Source: Paramecium pentaurelia (lineage: Eukaryota; Ciliophora; Oligohymenophorea; Peniculida; Parameciidae). Taken from it: a stretch of DNA of 64,000 bases. The DNA lies in the NCBI GenBank assembly GCA_905183005.1, contig CAJJDO010000005.1, positions 642,641 through 706,640 on the forward strand, given 5' to 3'. Shown piece after piece: positions 1 to 10,809 of the stretch. The notes under the pieces were generated by a model. That model was not told where the DNA came from and did no database searches. It worked only from the letters and a program-made list of their open reading frames with translations. A program made the position numbers and the translations under genes. The stretch's first letter is position 1, and each line of letters opens with the position of its first letter.

Positions 1-77
1 ATCAATAAGACATTTTGGTTATTTATAATAATAAACCTTAAAAATAATGATAAAAATTTATACTTATTTTATGCCAT
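1..77 (-). CDS. Possible 5' end of a minus-strand gene (partial)
   Basis: On the minus strand an ATG at 77 opens a short exon (MAQNK) followed by a 27-nt stretch with ideal Paramecium intron ends (GTATAA...TTTTTAAG). After removal the frame stays open to the window edge (FIIINNQNVL). Nothing about function can be said from 16 codons, and an intergenic origin is possible because only TGA stops translation here. The call rests only on the ATG, the intron-like signal and an open frame. Confidence 0.25.
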
Positions 78-226
78 TCAATTCTCTTTATTCATTTCTT
101 GTTAAATTATATAACTTAAGAAATTATTCAGTTAAGAGAGGTAACTTATTTAATTGACTTTTGTTGCTTAAAAAACTATGTTGATTTTCTTTGTCTGATG
201 GTGACCTAATTTTATATGGTTAGAGC

Positions 227-502
227 ATGCTTTTGAGTGAATTAGTTTTACTACTATTTATTGGATATTTTTATTGCAGTTTACGATCAGAAGACAGAAA
301 TGAATTATTTGGACTTACACTCTTAGGTGATGTGTCCAATTTTCTAGTTGATTAGGGATTATCAAACTTTCTTTTTGTAGAAAGTGGATAGTTTAAATAA
401 GAATTAGATGTTAGTTATGAAATATCTAAATGCACAGAAAATTTCTTCTTATGTTCAAACTTCATCTTATATTGTTCTATTATTCTGTTAAATTTTTAAT
501 GA
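227..502 (+). CDS. Small ORF with N-terminal hydrophobic segment, unknown
   Basis: A 91-codon frame begins MLLSELVLLLFIGYFYC, which looks like a signal peptide or membrane anchor. It continues with a polar stretch and ends in a second hydrophobic stretch (FILYCSIILL) before TGA at 500-502. The stop overlaps the ATG of the next gene (499). I found no 20-35 nt intron that would join it to the hydrolase downstream. It may be a real small membrane protein, an upstream exon whose splice I missed, or chance. No family recognised. Confidence 0.3.
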
Positions 503-1534
503 ACTTAAAAGAATCAGAATCTATAAATGATTTTTTTAAAGATGACACTAAATTCATTGGAGAATATTAAATGCTTGATTATAAAGTACTCAGAGGATAT
601 ATACCAGGCTTTGGATAAGATCTTAGACTTTATTATACTAAATTGGATCCTCCTAATAAGAAAGCATCTATTTGTATTATTCATGGATTTGGAGAACATT
701 AAGGAAGATTTCTACATGTATAAAAAATAAATAGAGATTTTATTAGGTGGCTGACTTTTTTGCTAAAATGAATTTTGTTGTACACTTGATTGATTTGAGA
801 GGTTTTGGATTTTCAGGAGGACCAAGAGGATCTCAATCAATAGCAGATCTTTAATTGGATGTTGAGGTTCTCATAAGATAAGCATCAAAGGATTTACCCT
901 TATTTTTATATGGACATGCTATGGGAGCACTTGTTATTATAAGTTTATTAATTCGAAACCCTAAATTGAAAATATCAGGAGTTATTTGTACTGCTCCTAC
1001 TTTAGGATTCCCATTAAATAGAAACATTGGCCCATTCAAGTAATTTGTGATAAAGAACTTTGGGCATTATTTAGAAGTATTTTTATTCTTAAATGTTTAT
1101 AGGATTTAGTTATTAATACAAATGTTAATCCAACTAGTTTGAGTAAGAATAATTAACATATTTAAAGAATTTTTGAGGATAGATTGGTAATGCCATTTCT
1201 AGGTGTAGGAATGGCTAGAAGTATTTATAAAACATTGCCTTTTATCTTTAAAAATTCTGTTTAATTTTAATTTCCTATTATAATATTTCATGGGAAATAA
1301 GATACATAAAGTAGTTATGAAAATAGTGTTCAATTCATAAATTAGGTAGGAAGTAAAGATAAATAAATAAAATTGTTTGATGAAGGATATCATGAATTAT
1401 AACATGATGAAGAATTTTAGTGTATAAAATAATAATTAAATGAATGGATTAAGATAAGATTAGAGAATAGTGTAGCATTTGGTATATATATTTTATAATA
1501 ATAAAAGGAATATTATCATAACCAAGATTATTGA
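499..1534 (+). CDS. Alpha/beta hydrolase, monoglyceride-lipase type, nucleophile Ser replaced by Ala
   Basis: This 326-residue protein fits the serine aminopeptidase S33 / monoacylglycerol lipase family: an oxyanion-loop HGFGEH near residue 60, DLRGFGFSGGPRG, and a nucleophile-elbow region. Two introns (718-746, 29 nt; 1077-1102, 26 nt) restore the frame. The elbow reads GHAMGA instead of GHSMGG, with codon GCT at the serine position. The acid (HGKQD) and histidine (EGYHE) of the triad are present. From family knowledge the serine attacks the acyl ester, so this copy is probably not a hydrolase and may be a pseudo-enzyme. The start was chosen as the first ATG of the frame. C-terminal exon structure is slightly uncertain: a 26-nt intron-like segment lies at 1482-1507. 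Confidence 0.8.
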
Positions 1535-1739
1535 TTGGGATACCTATATAGAAGAATAGAAAAAAATTGATAATTTGTTTGATGATCTTATTGATTATAT
1601 ACTTTTTGACAGTGTTCATAAAGAAAAGTAAATTTAAGAAAGTTTAGTATCCATTTGTGCCAATTCTAATTTTGTATAACAAATTGATTAAGAAATAATT
1701 AAAATGAATATTAATATTATTTATATCAATGGAGATTGA
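1440..1739 (+). CDS. Unassigned open frame overlapping neighbouring gene ends
   Basis: From about 1510 to 1739 a frame different from both neighbours reads like protein (for example DWDTYIEEQKKIDNLFDDLI, with acidic, basic and hydrophobic residues mixed as in a helix) and stops at TGA 1737-1739, 11 nt inside the next gene. The only in-frame ATG upstream (1440) lies inside the hydrolase gene. No intron of allowed size links it to either neighbour. It may be a small gene whose first exon I did not find, an alternative 3' exon, or chance openness of a one-stop code. Confidence 0.25.
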
Positions 1740-2340
1740 TCACGAATTGACTCCTTTTAATATTAAGAAATTAGTAAATAATGGACACACAACAAGAGTG
1801 CTTTTTGAATCTGAACAAGATACTTTTATTTGTGAAATGTAAGTATATTAGTTAATTAATAAGTATTGGTCCAAGTTATCAATAATCACCAGAATGTCAA
1901 ATAAATATAAAATTAGATGGTAATGAAATACTCAAGAGAGATATTTATAATTTATTAAAACATTTGATATTTACAGAGACATATTAGAAACAATCCTTCA
2001 CTGTGATTTTTGATATATGTCCTCCATATTCAAAAGCATTTAATGCCTTATATTATGCTGTATTATTACATGGAATTAGAATCAAAGATTCATTTGCATC
2101 ATGTTCAGCTGTACTCTTTAATTATTTAATATATAGTTTTTAGATGAAAATAAAAGACTTATTGTAGATAGAAAAGAGAAACAATGGAGTGCAAAATTAA
2201 ATTTGGTTTATTCAATTAATTTATAACAAATATTATGTTCAGATGTAATAGGACAATTTAATAATGATGATTTGGGATTATTAATATCTGGATGTATTAG
2301 TGGATGCAATCAGATATATAATTTTATTAAAGATCTCTGA
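1729..2340 (+). CDS. RRP46: Exosome core subunit, RNase PH fold (Rrp46 type)
   Basis: The 186-residue product has an RNase PH-like domain along its whole length: an N-terminal strand region with LFESEQDTFICE, then a middle segment GIRIKDSFASCSAFLDENK. The C-terminal part is a typical RNase PH helix region (NDDLGLLISGCISGCNQIY). The order and wording match the Rrp46/EXOSC5 branch of the eukaryotic exosome ring, which lacks catalytic residues and acts as scaffold for 3'-5' RNA decay and processing in nucleus and cytoplasm. Two introns (25 and 26 nt) are needed. The start is the ATG at 1729, because an upstream frame ends in TGA at 1737. Mtr3 or Rrp43 are alternatives; subunit assignment is inferred from the final third. 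Confidence 0.6.
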
Positions 2341-2401
2341 GCATATAAATTTGATTCTAGATTTTTAACATATAAATAATTAATTGTTAAATATATTTAA
2401 A

Positions 2402-3499
2402 ATGGATTAAGCAACATTTAAGGCAATAAAAGTGAAACTTACAGATTATGAAATTTTATAAACTCTAGGCACTGGTTCATTTGGTAGAGTTAGATTGGCT
2501 AAAAATAAAGAAACAGGGGAGTATGTAGCTTTGAAAATGTTAAAGAAAGCAGAGATTTTGAGATTAAAATAAGTAGATCACATTATATCTGAAAATACAA
2601 TCTTATCTAATATAAGTCATCCTTTCTTAGTATACAATTTTACTATTTTAGATTAAAATGCTAGGATTTACTTAAGATGAAAGATATCTTTATTTCCTTC
2701 TTGAGTATGTGTAAGGTGGTGAACTCTTTACATACTTAAGAAATAAAGGTAAATTAGAGAATGATGAAGCAGTGTAAGTTTATTATAATTAAATTAGATT
2801 TTATGCATCTCAAGTTGTTCTTATGTTTGAATATTTACATTCAAAAAATATTGTTTATAGAGATCTTAAACCAGAGAATCTCTTAATTGGATCAGATGGT
2901 TATCTAAAATTAACTGATTTTGGTTTTGCAAAATAAGTTGAAGGAAGAACTTATACCTTATGTGGTACTCCAGAATATTTGGCTCCAGAAATTCTTCTTA
3001 ATAAAGGTATAACACTATATATTATCTAACTAAAGGACATGGAAAACCAGTTGATTGGTGGTGTTTAGGTATCTTGATTTATGAAATGTTGGCTGGAATT
3101 GATCCATTTAATGATGAAGATCCTATGGCTATTTATTAGAAAATATTAAAGGGGAAGGTAAAATTTCCCAGAAATTTTTAACAGTAAGTAAATTGAATTC
3201 ATTTTTATATAGAGAAGCCAAAAGTTTAGTCAAACATTTGTTAGTTGCTGATTTAACCAAAAGGTTTGGAAATCTTAAAGGAGGAGCTAATGATATTAAA
3301 ATGCATAGATGGTTTTAAGCCATGGATTGGGAATTTCTAGTTTAAAAAAAGCTATAGCCTAAATATAAACCAGTAGTTAAGTATAAGAATTAATCTATAA
3401 AGGAACAAGGGGGATACCTCTAATTATTCTACTTATCCTGATAGTACTGAGTTACCTAAACCAGTTAAACCTACTGATGATCCTTTTATAGGATGGTGA
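2402..3499 (+). CDS. cAMP-dependent protein kinase catalytic subunit (AGC family)
   Basis: A compact 323-residue AGC kinase fills the frame after removal of five introns (22-29 nt). Visible are the glycine loop GTGSFGRVR, the lysine in YVALKML, HPFLIK and EYVQGGELF. The catalytic loop is YRDLKPENLL, the metal-binding motif is TDFGFAK, and the activation segment is TLCGTPEYLAPE. The C-tail ends in DPFIGW just before TGA. There is no attached regulatory, cyclic-nucleotide or C2 domain, so it is a PKA-C type rather than PKG. It should phosphorylate basic Ser/Thr sites when released by a regulatory subunit; in Paramecium such kinases control ciliary beating (family knowledge). It is convergent with ATG4, 32 bp away. 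Confidence 0.88.
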
Positions 3500-3531
3500 A
3501 TGTGATGTTTTAAATAAAATAATTTTTAAAA

Positions 3532-4510
3532 TCAAAAAAAACATGTGCAAGTTTCATCTATTATACTAAAAATGGACCCTTTAAGTTCTTTCAAAGCTGT
3601 TTTAAACTAAACATAATCTTAACTACTAGAAATATAGTAGCATAATGCTATTGTACCAGAAAATTACTTTAATGGTGAACATTTCAATTAAGAATTTAAT
3701 TATATTAAGTTACTTTCCTAAATATTGATTAACTGATTGTTTTACTTAAACATAATGAGGATCCATGATAATTCCCTAATTATTTTAGTATCCTATAAGG
3801 AAATAGGCTTTTTTGCTTTTACCAACTATTGCTCCTGCAAATTATGGCACCTACATATGCTTTTTAAGTTCAGCTACAAAATATTGATCTAATTCTTTAT
3901 TTCCTATAATTGCATGAATGACTAATAATTATGGTTGTTTGAATTATAAATCTATTTGTTATTCAATTATGCATTATTCCAAAAAATTGATGATCTTTAA
4001 TTATTTAATAGTCTTAGCACTAAGAAATAGTTCTTCCAATAAACACATTATCTTTGGACCAGTATACCAATCTCCAATTTTTAGATTATAAATTAGAGAA
4101 GCCTTTTTGATTATTTATTGAATGGAGAAGGGAGCTTTAGTGGAGAAATATTCATTATCATCAAACAAACTTATAATTTTAGTTTTTAGATCATTTAACT
4201 TTAAATTAGAGTTATCTCTAATTAATGAATTCTAAGTGTATAAAATAGATTAATACAGCAACAATCATTTAACCAACTCTTATTAAACATCCCCAACCTT
4301 AATCTGATAAGGCTTTTCCTTCATATTGAATATTGGCTCTATAACTAAACCATATGAAAGTTTCCTTTAACTGAAGAAATGAATCAACATTCTGTATTTC
4401 CTAACCAAAAATATACATGAGTTCATTCTGTTTAATATCTTCACTTAGTAGACTATCTAATTTAAAAGCTGTATTTGTCCTAATTTAAACAAAGCTTACA
4501 TCATTTTCAT
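3532..4510 (-). CDS. ATG4: ATG4 cysteine protease (peptidase C54)
   Basis: This 301-residue protein has the ATG4 signatures in order: WFSYRANI, then SDQGWGCLIRVGQM, where C is the catalytic cysteine. The PFSI motif follows, then GDWYTGPK, then VGKSKKAYFLIGYQ, and the Asp-His pair in MDPHYVQ. ATG4 trims newly made ATG8 and removes it from lipid during autophagy. Introns of 20 nt (4480-4499), 25 nt and 28 nt are required; with them the length is a multiple of three. The start is MKMM at 4510, because an alternative ATG at 4543 cannot be spliced in frame. It is shorter than animal ATG4 (about 390 residues) but covers the catalytic core. Confidence 0.9.
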
Positions 4511-4653
4511 TAGACTTGAACCAAAACCTTGTTTTTATTTCATTTCTTTTAATTATATATAACAGTATACATATTAAACAATATTTATTAACAAATTTAC
4601 AAACAGAATTAATATGTATTTCTAAGAATTTAAATTTGTTAATATATAATTAA

Positions 4654-5329
4654 TCATAATTCCTAAGCGCTTTTAGGATTTTTTTGATTAATAAAATCAA
4701 TCCATTCTTGAACATCATACTCTTCTGCTCCATTCAATATAACTCCATTAACTATAAAAATGGGTGCACCAGAAACTGTTCTATAAGTACCATATTTCCA
4801 CCAATATCTAGCCTTCAAATTCCAATCAGTGCCTGGTAAAAGTGATTTGGCAAATTTGACTTCATCATACTAATATTTTGGATACACATTCTCTTTAGCA
4901 AATTAAGCCACTTTATTTAATATTTCTTGCCAAGTCCATTCTAATGTTGCTGCTTCTGCAAGTGTCTCTTAATTATCAAATATAGTTTTAGCAAATAAGT
5001 AGGCTGCTTCTGTATTAATTTCAGATAAAAATGCAAATCCTTAAGCTTCTGGGAATGCTGCTCTATGATATGGAAGAGGAAACATATGAATAGTATATTT
5101 GAATCTAAGATTAAGTAATATGATACTATGTTCCATAACCTTATTATAAGACCTGATCTAGGATTCTGAATGAATTTCTGCTATCTGGACATTATAAATC
5201 AAAGAATGCTTCAATTATTAATTTTTTGGAATCTCCTTTACTAACTCCCAATGGTTTATTTGGAATTGGCACATACTAATTTGATAAGACTAGAGTTGCT
5301 ATTCCTAGAAACAGGAAAATTTTGTTCAT
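4654..5329 (-). CDS. Secreted DsbA-like thioredoxin-fold protein, copy A
   Basis: The 217-residue product starts with a signal peptide (MNKIFLFLGIATLVLS), followed by YVPIPNKP and the active-site region FFDLQCPDSRNS. C-terminal features are VSGAPIFIVNGV (thioredoxin cis-Pro region) and a helical tail ending SAQEL. The fold is that of DsbA / thioredoxin family 4, but the second active-site cysteine is Ser (C-P-D-S), so it would be a monothiol protein rather than a standard oxidase. One 22-nt intron is needed. Its neighbour upstream is a clear tandem duplicate. The terminal -QEL resembles an ER-retention tail, which is only an inference; copy B lacks it. Confidence 0.75.
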
Positions 5330-5383
5330 TTAATATTAATTTAATAATTGATTTCATCATCACATACATAATGTAGAATTAAT

Positions 5384-6076
5384 TCAATTTTGTTATTTAC
5401 GATTCTAAATGTATTGAATCCATTATTGAGCTGATAACTCTTCTCCCTTATCAAATAAAACACCATTTACAAATATAGTAGGAGTTCCACTAACACTTCT
5501 ACTAGTTCCATATTTCCAACTATATCTAGTCTCAATATTTTCAGGTGTACCAGGTTTCATAGAATTCAGTAATTCATCATAGTTAATTTAATATTAAGGC
5601 AATTATGTCTTAACTAAATCAATAATCTTCTAATAAACTTCAGATTATTTTAGATTCAGAGTTGCCAAATCTATATATAATAAAATCATTTTACCTGTGA
5701 ATTACTCTAAATTATTCAACATCAATCCTTCAAACTTATAGGCTGCTTCTGAAGATATTGTCTTCCAAATGTATTTATATCCTGCTGATGCTGAAAAAGC
5801 ATTCTTATGATAAGGAAGTGGAAATTAATGAATGATAAACTAAATTCATAATCAAATTATTACAGTAAAAGAGTCCTTCTCTAATGATTCAATTACAGTT
5901 TTGAATATGTTGTAGGATTCTCTAGAGCCTGGACAAAATATGTCATAATAGGCTTCAATTACTAAATTTGGATTGTCACCAATAATTAAACCATCAGGAA
6001 TCTTTGGAATTGGAGTGTATTGACTACCTAAACAAATTCCCAAAAATAGTGATATAAGAACAAAGACTTTTGTCAT
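5384..6076 (-). CDS. Secreted DsbA-like thioredoxin-fold protein, copy B
   Basis: A tandem duplicate of copy A, 54 bp upstream on the same strand, about 215-222 residues. It has a signal peptide (MTKVFVLISLFLGICLG), the shared YTPIPKIP motif and active site YDIFCPGSRES (C-P-G-S, again one cysteine). The cis-Pro region is VSGTPTIFVNG. A 24-nt intron removes an in-frame TGA. A second possible 24-nt intron in the middle is in phase, so its use cannot be judged by frame. The tail ends NRKQQN. The pair probably acts in the secretory pathway or outside the cell. Substrate unknown. A TA-rich tract lies just upstream of the start. Confidence 0.75.
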
Positions 6077-6383
6077 TTTAATATTATAAAAATATATATA
6101 TATATATAATTATTGTGTATTGCTATTTTATTAAGAATTCCCTATTTCTTATTTCTCTTATTTACTATAATGAAGTATATCAAATATGAAATAATAATAA
6201 GAAATAGTTTAATAATTATTAACTTTAAAGATATATGAAGAAATGAAATATCTGATAGGATTTAAGCTGTTATTAATCATTTATGTTTTGTAGTTTATCA
6301 AAAGGAAAATAAGATAGAAATTAATTTCAATGTATCTGAAATGTGCTTATAATAAAATTTTAATTATTTTAACGAATTCTTGT
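6077..6383. other. Upstream region with unresolved 5' coding signal
   Basis: This 307-bp gap separates the divergent DsbA-like gene from the EF-hand gene. It starts with a (TA)n tract (about 6091-6108). From about 6240 to 6400 a frame other than that of the downstream gene reads like protein (DRIQAVINHLCFVVYQKEN). A 19-nt GT...AG segment at 6383-6401 could join it to the EF-hand gene, but no clear start codon was found. In-frame ATGs at 6243 and 6330 also extend the EF-hand frame. The true N-terminus of that gene therefore lies somewhere here. Confidence 0.4.
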
Positions 6384-8049
6384 ATGATCGATTAAGAAAG
6401 TTTGCTAGCCGAATTAGGATTGTTAGATGACAGAAAATTATTGCTAGAGTTAACTATTTAACTTGGATAGAATGAACATGATATCATATATCTATATGAT
6501 GGGGATGATATTGAACTTAAGGCTAGTTAATTTTGTGAAAAACATCATCTAAAAGATGAAATAAAAGAGATTATTGCTCAAAATATTAAAATACATCTGA
6601 ATGAGAAAGAAAATTATTTTAGTTTCGTAAATTAATCCAATTAGATAAGCAATACAAATACTAATAAACCTTTATAAGATTAAACAAATAATTAGATTAA
6701 AGAAGTGAAATAAGAAAAGAAAGAAATTAAGAATGAAATAATAAACAAATCATAGGCTGTTATTAAAAAAACTGATATTTATGAAAAACAAGTCAAGTAA
6801 ATGAATTACAAAAATAATATACTTTAAAAATAAAGACTTCTTAAAGAAGAAGAATAAATTAAAGAAGCAACATTCAAACCAAGACTTAATTAAAATACAT
6901 TAAAAATTATAAGTACAACAAGATAAAATAGAAATAAAACTCCAGAATATTATTTATTGAAATATGGATAATAATTATAAGAATAAAAAAGAAAAGCAGA
7001 ATAATAATTTTTAAATGAAACTTCAAGAGAATGTTCTTTTAGACCTGAGATTAATAAAATGTAATTTTAGTTCTTTATATAGATCCCAGAGAATTTGTGA
7101 TGAAATTATCAAAACAGATGTGAGTATGACTAAATTTGATTAACTATATAATTAAGCTAAAAAAAGAAAAGCTAATGATAAATCTTAAACATCTATTATA
7201 TAGGAATCATAAACCTAATAAACTAGAAGAAGTGTTACTCCAAATAAATCATAAAATAAATAATATTTACCATTTTTAGAAAGAATGGAAATGTAAAAAA
7301 AAATTAAGGAAGAAAAATTAAAATAAGAAGTTGAAGAATCTTTAATGTATGATGATAAAAGTGGATAAAAACTATTTCAACCATAAGTACATAGTGCAAA
7401 TAGATCTAGAGGTGGACTTAGTATTGGAGAGTATCTATATTAATAATAAAAATCTGTTAATGAAGAATCAATAATATAATTTGAATGTGATGATTTAAGT
7501 AAATCACTATAAACTGATAGATCTAATTAAATAGTTTTATAAATGAGAAAAAAAAAATTAGAAGAATATTTTAAAATTATGGATTCTGATAATGATGGAT
7601 TGATTAGTGCTTAAAATATTTATCTTGAAGAATTACCAACAGAAGCTTTAGAATTATTATAACCAGTTATTTTATAATTAGAAAAATTGGATATATATTT
7701 GAATATTGATACATGGACAGCAAAATGTTTAGATATTATTGAAAAAATGAGTGTTTTTGATAAAAATCGTCTATTTTTAAAATAACCTAAATAATAAAAG
7801 ACTTAACCAGATTCATCTAGTACCTTTAGACCTTAGTTAAATTAAAAATCAGAGATTATTGCAAAATAAAGATAAACTTTTAAAGGACCAGCAGCCTTAT
7901 ATCAAAAGGCAATGAAGGAAAATATAGTTAAAGAATAAAAAATCAAGTAGATTAAAGAATAGCAAGAATAAAAAGAGGCTAAACAATGTACATTTTAACC
8001 AAAAATTAAATTATTTAATAGGTCTACAACTAGCACAGGATTTTATTGA
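6384..8049 (+). CDS. Gln/Lys-rich protein with one EF-hand and FxPxI repeats
   Basis: The 547-residue product (start uncertain) begins with an acidic-hydrophobic region (IIYLYDGDDIELKASQF). Long Lys/Gln/Glu-rich stretches follow, with short repeats of the type TFKPRLN, SFRPEIN and TFQPKIK. A calcium-loop-like EF-hand lies near residue 390 (DSDNDGLISAQN; the 12th position is Asn, not Glu). One 22-nt intron. F-x-P-x-[IL] repeats of this style are common in ciliary and basal-body proteins of protists, so a cytoskeletal role is likely but not proven. It is followed, 65 bp on, by another Gln-rich gene on the same strand. No named family recognised. Confidence 0.6.
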
Positions 8050-8114
8050 AATATCACACAATTTACTTAGTTTATTATTATTTATTAATAAATTTATAAT
8101 ATAATATTTTTATA

Positions 8115-10128
8115 ATGAAAGAAGGCTTATATTCATTTAAATAACATATAGATTAAACTAAAAACTAAAGAGCCCCAACTGATAAAAGAAGTATTTAAAG
8201 AGATTTAATAAATTTATAAAAGAATGGGTTTGTTTATCTTGATAAAATTCAAGAAAAAAAAATAGATTTGTTAGATTTAGACAAATGTTTATAAAAATTA
8301 AATCCTCATGAACATAAATAATCTGAATCTTTGAATAAACATATTTTATAAGTGTAAATTTTAGGTGGTTTAAAATAATAAGAAGACTTGAATAAATTAG
8401 AAGAATTTATTTAATAAAAATAAAATAAATAATATGAAGAATAATTAAATCAATTAACTAATGCTAATTAATTTTAGTAAAAACATCATTTATTTTTTGA
8501 TGGTAAACGAAGAGCAGAAGATATAAATCTAGTTGAAGAAAAAGGTATATATGTTTTTGAACTTGTAACTTTTAGCATATGTAAGAACACACAGATTGGG
8601 TGCATTATTGAGTTGTTTAAAATCTAATCCAAAATATAAACCTGATGAATAACAATAATAATTAGATGAATAATAATAAATTATTTAATAAGATGAATTA
8701 TCTATCTAATAATAAATAACTAAGAAAAGTTCTAAATAAAATGATAAAACAATTCCATAATTAATAGCTGAAAGACAAGAATAAGAACCTGAATTAAGTA
8801 AGGAATTTTTAACTGTATTTAAAAATGATACTACTTTAGATAAATCAAAATTATAAGCAGCTTTTCCTAGAATTGATTTTGATAATGTGAAATTAGAAAA
8901 ACAATTTGATCTATCAAAAATATAAACTATTGAAAAATCAAAAGATTCAACTCTCGCACCTTTAAAAATTAATAAAGTGTAATTCAATCCAGTTGCTAAA
9001 TAAATTACATATGATGTAGATAGTTATGAAGAAAATGGCGAAAGTGTATTTAAAAAGATTGAAGATTTTCATGAATCTTTGAGAAAAGGATAATCTTAAG
9101 ATACTATTATAGATAAAAAAATTGAAATTGTTACAGAAGCAGAAAAATAAGAATATAAATGGAGTTAAAATTAGTATGATTATTATGATAAAATTAAGAA
9201 ACTTTATATTGATAAATAAACACCATAAAATTATCAATAATAAATAGAAGAGGATCAACATTATAATTAGGTAAATAAAAATCCAAAATTCAATAATATT
9301 TATTTAAATACAACTATTAAAAGAGATAATAATTATTAAAAAGCAAGCAATTAAAGTTAATCAATAGTGGATTCTATCTCTAAACTTTAAAATTTAAAAT
9401 TTCATCAATATGAAACAGCAAAGGATTTATAGTTAGAGGATAGACCAACAAAAGATTAATCCCAAATAGAAGTTCTTTAATAATAATTATAAAAAGTTCA
9501 AGAAAGTTACTTTGATAAAGATTTGGATGATCAAGAAGTCTTTAATTCATACAATTCTGATATTAATAGATTAAATTAAGTTATAGATAATAAAGGAAAT
9601 GACATTTTTGCAGGTGTTGAAACTCTTTATAGATAATATAATTCAAATTAATTTGATAAATCTTTATAACAACTAGCTCCAAATTTTAATGGGGTTGTTA
9701 AATTAGATTTTGAAAAAGTTAAAGAACAATTTAAAGTAATTCCAACAAAATAAAAATAATATAATGAACAATAAAAAGGATAATTCTCACAATTTTACTA
9801 AAATATTCAAGGTCCTTTGGATCTATTACATTAAATTAATAATACTTAATAATAAGCTTAAGAAATAGAGTAAGATTTAATACATAATGAATTACATTAA
9901 AAATCATTATATTTAATTGGATAATTGCCATAACCTCAATTTTTTGCTAATAAATATACTACATTTAAAAATGGTAACGAAAAAAGTGTCTTCAATTTGA
10001 TTGGTAATTAGCATTAAATCATTAAAACTCCTGACAAAGATTTATAAAAGAGATATAGATATTAAAATATTTTAAGTAATGTTGATGATGCTAGAGAGAG
10101 ATTCAAATATAATTTAACATGTTAATGA
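8115..10128 (+). CDS. Large Gln/Asn-rich protein, unknown
   Basis: A 660-residue hydrophilic protein, read through hundreds of TAA/TAG glutamine codons. One 31-nt intron near 8545 interrupts it. The N-terminus (MKEGLYSFKQHIDQ) is followed by basic helical stretches and poly-Gln runs. The later half has scattered acidic segments (VDSYEENGESVF, YYDKIKKLYID) and ends RERFKYNLTC. No catalytic motif, membrane segment or zinc site is visible. Low complexity makes remote homology hard to judge by eye. It lies tail-to-tail with GAR1, 27 bp apart. Possibly a scaffold of cortex or basal body, by analogy only. Confidence 0.6.
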
Positions 10129-10155
10129 TGATCAAATAAAATTTAATATACTTTA

Positions 10156-10783
10156 TCATCTTTTAAATCCTCCTCTTCCATAACCTCCTCTTTATTATCC
10201 ACCACCTCTACTAAAACCACCTCCTCTTGGTGCTCCTCTTCCACCTCTAGGAGGTCCTCCTCTTCCTCCTCTACTGAATCCTCCTCTTGGTCCTCCTCTA
10301 CCACCACCTCTTGATCCTCCTCTACTTATTCCTGGTGTACCTTTTGGTTTTGGTAAAAATCTATCCATAGGCATGCAATCATAGGCATCCATATATATCA
10401 ATTAATCTTATTTGAACTTTGATTAAATGTTTTGAATACTGATTTTGGAGCAATTCCTTCTTCTAATGTTACTGAGAATAAGTAATTTTCAATTGGACCA
10501 AAAATTTCATCAACTTTACCTATTGGTTGCTTATTTTCAAAATACACACTTCTAAAGAATCTTGGAACCTAATAATGATCATCTTCAATACTAATTATTT
10601 TCCTAAAGCCTTAACAATAATTTGATTTCCACAAACATGAGAGAAAGTAGCGAATGGTTCAACTTTTGCTGGTGGCCCTTATGTAAATTGAGGTCTTCCT
10701 CCTCTTCCACCTCCTCTACCAAAACTGCCACCTCTAGGGGCACCTCTTCCTCCACCTCTACTATTGAAATCACCTCTGCCCAT
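10156..10783 (-). CDS. GAR1: H/ACA snoRNP subunit GAR1
   Basis: The 193-residue protein has the GAR1 arrangement: an N-terminal Gly/Arg-rich tail, a central fold, and a second RGG-rich C-terminal tail. The central fold contains FSHVCGNQIIVKAL, VPRFFRSVYFENKQPIGK, VDEIFGPIENY and DCMPMDRFLPKPKG. GAR1 binds the pseudouridine synthase (dyskerin/Cbf5) in H/ACA particles, which modify rRNA in the nucleolus. Two 23-nt introns are needed; the second joins the fold to the RFLPKPKG segment. Start is the ATG at 10783. The GGN codon runs make this the most GC-rich stretch of its neighbourhood. Confidence 0.93.
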
Positions 10784-10809
10784 AATTTAATTTTTATATA
10801 TATTTTTAT

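Noticed and set aside
1..120. Chromosome end
   Set aside because: No C4A2/C3A3-type telomere repeats are present at either edge; the window is internal.
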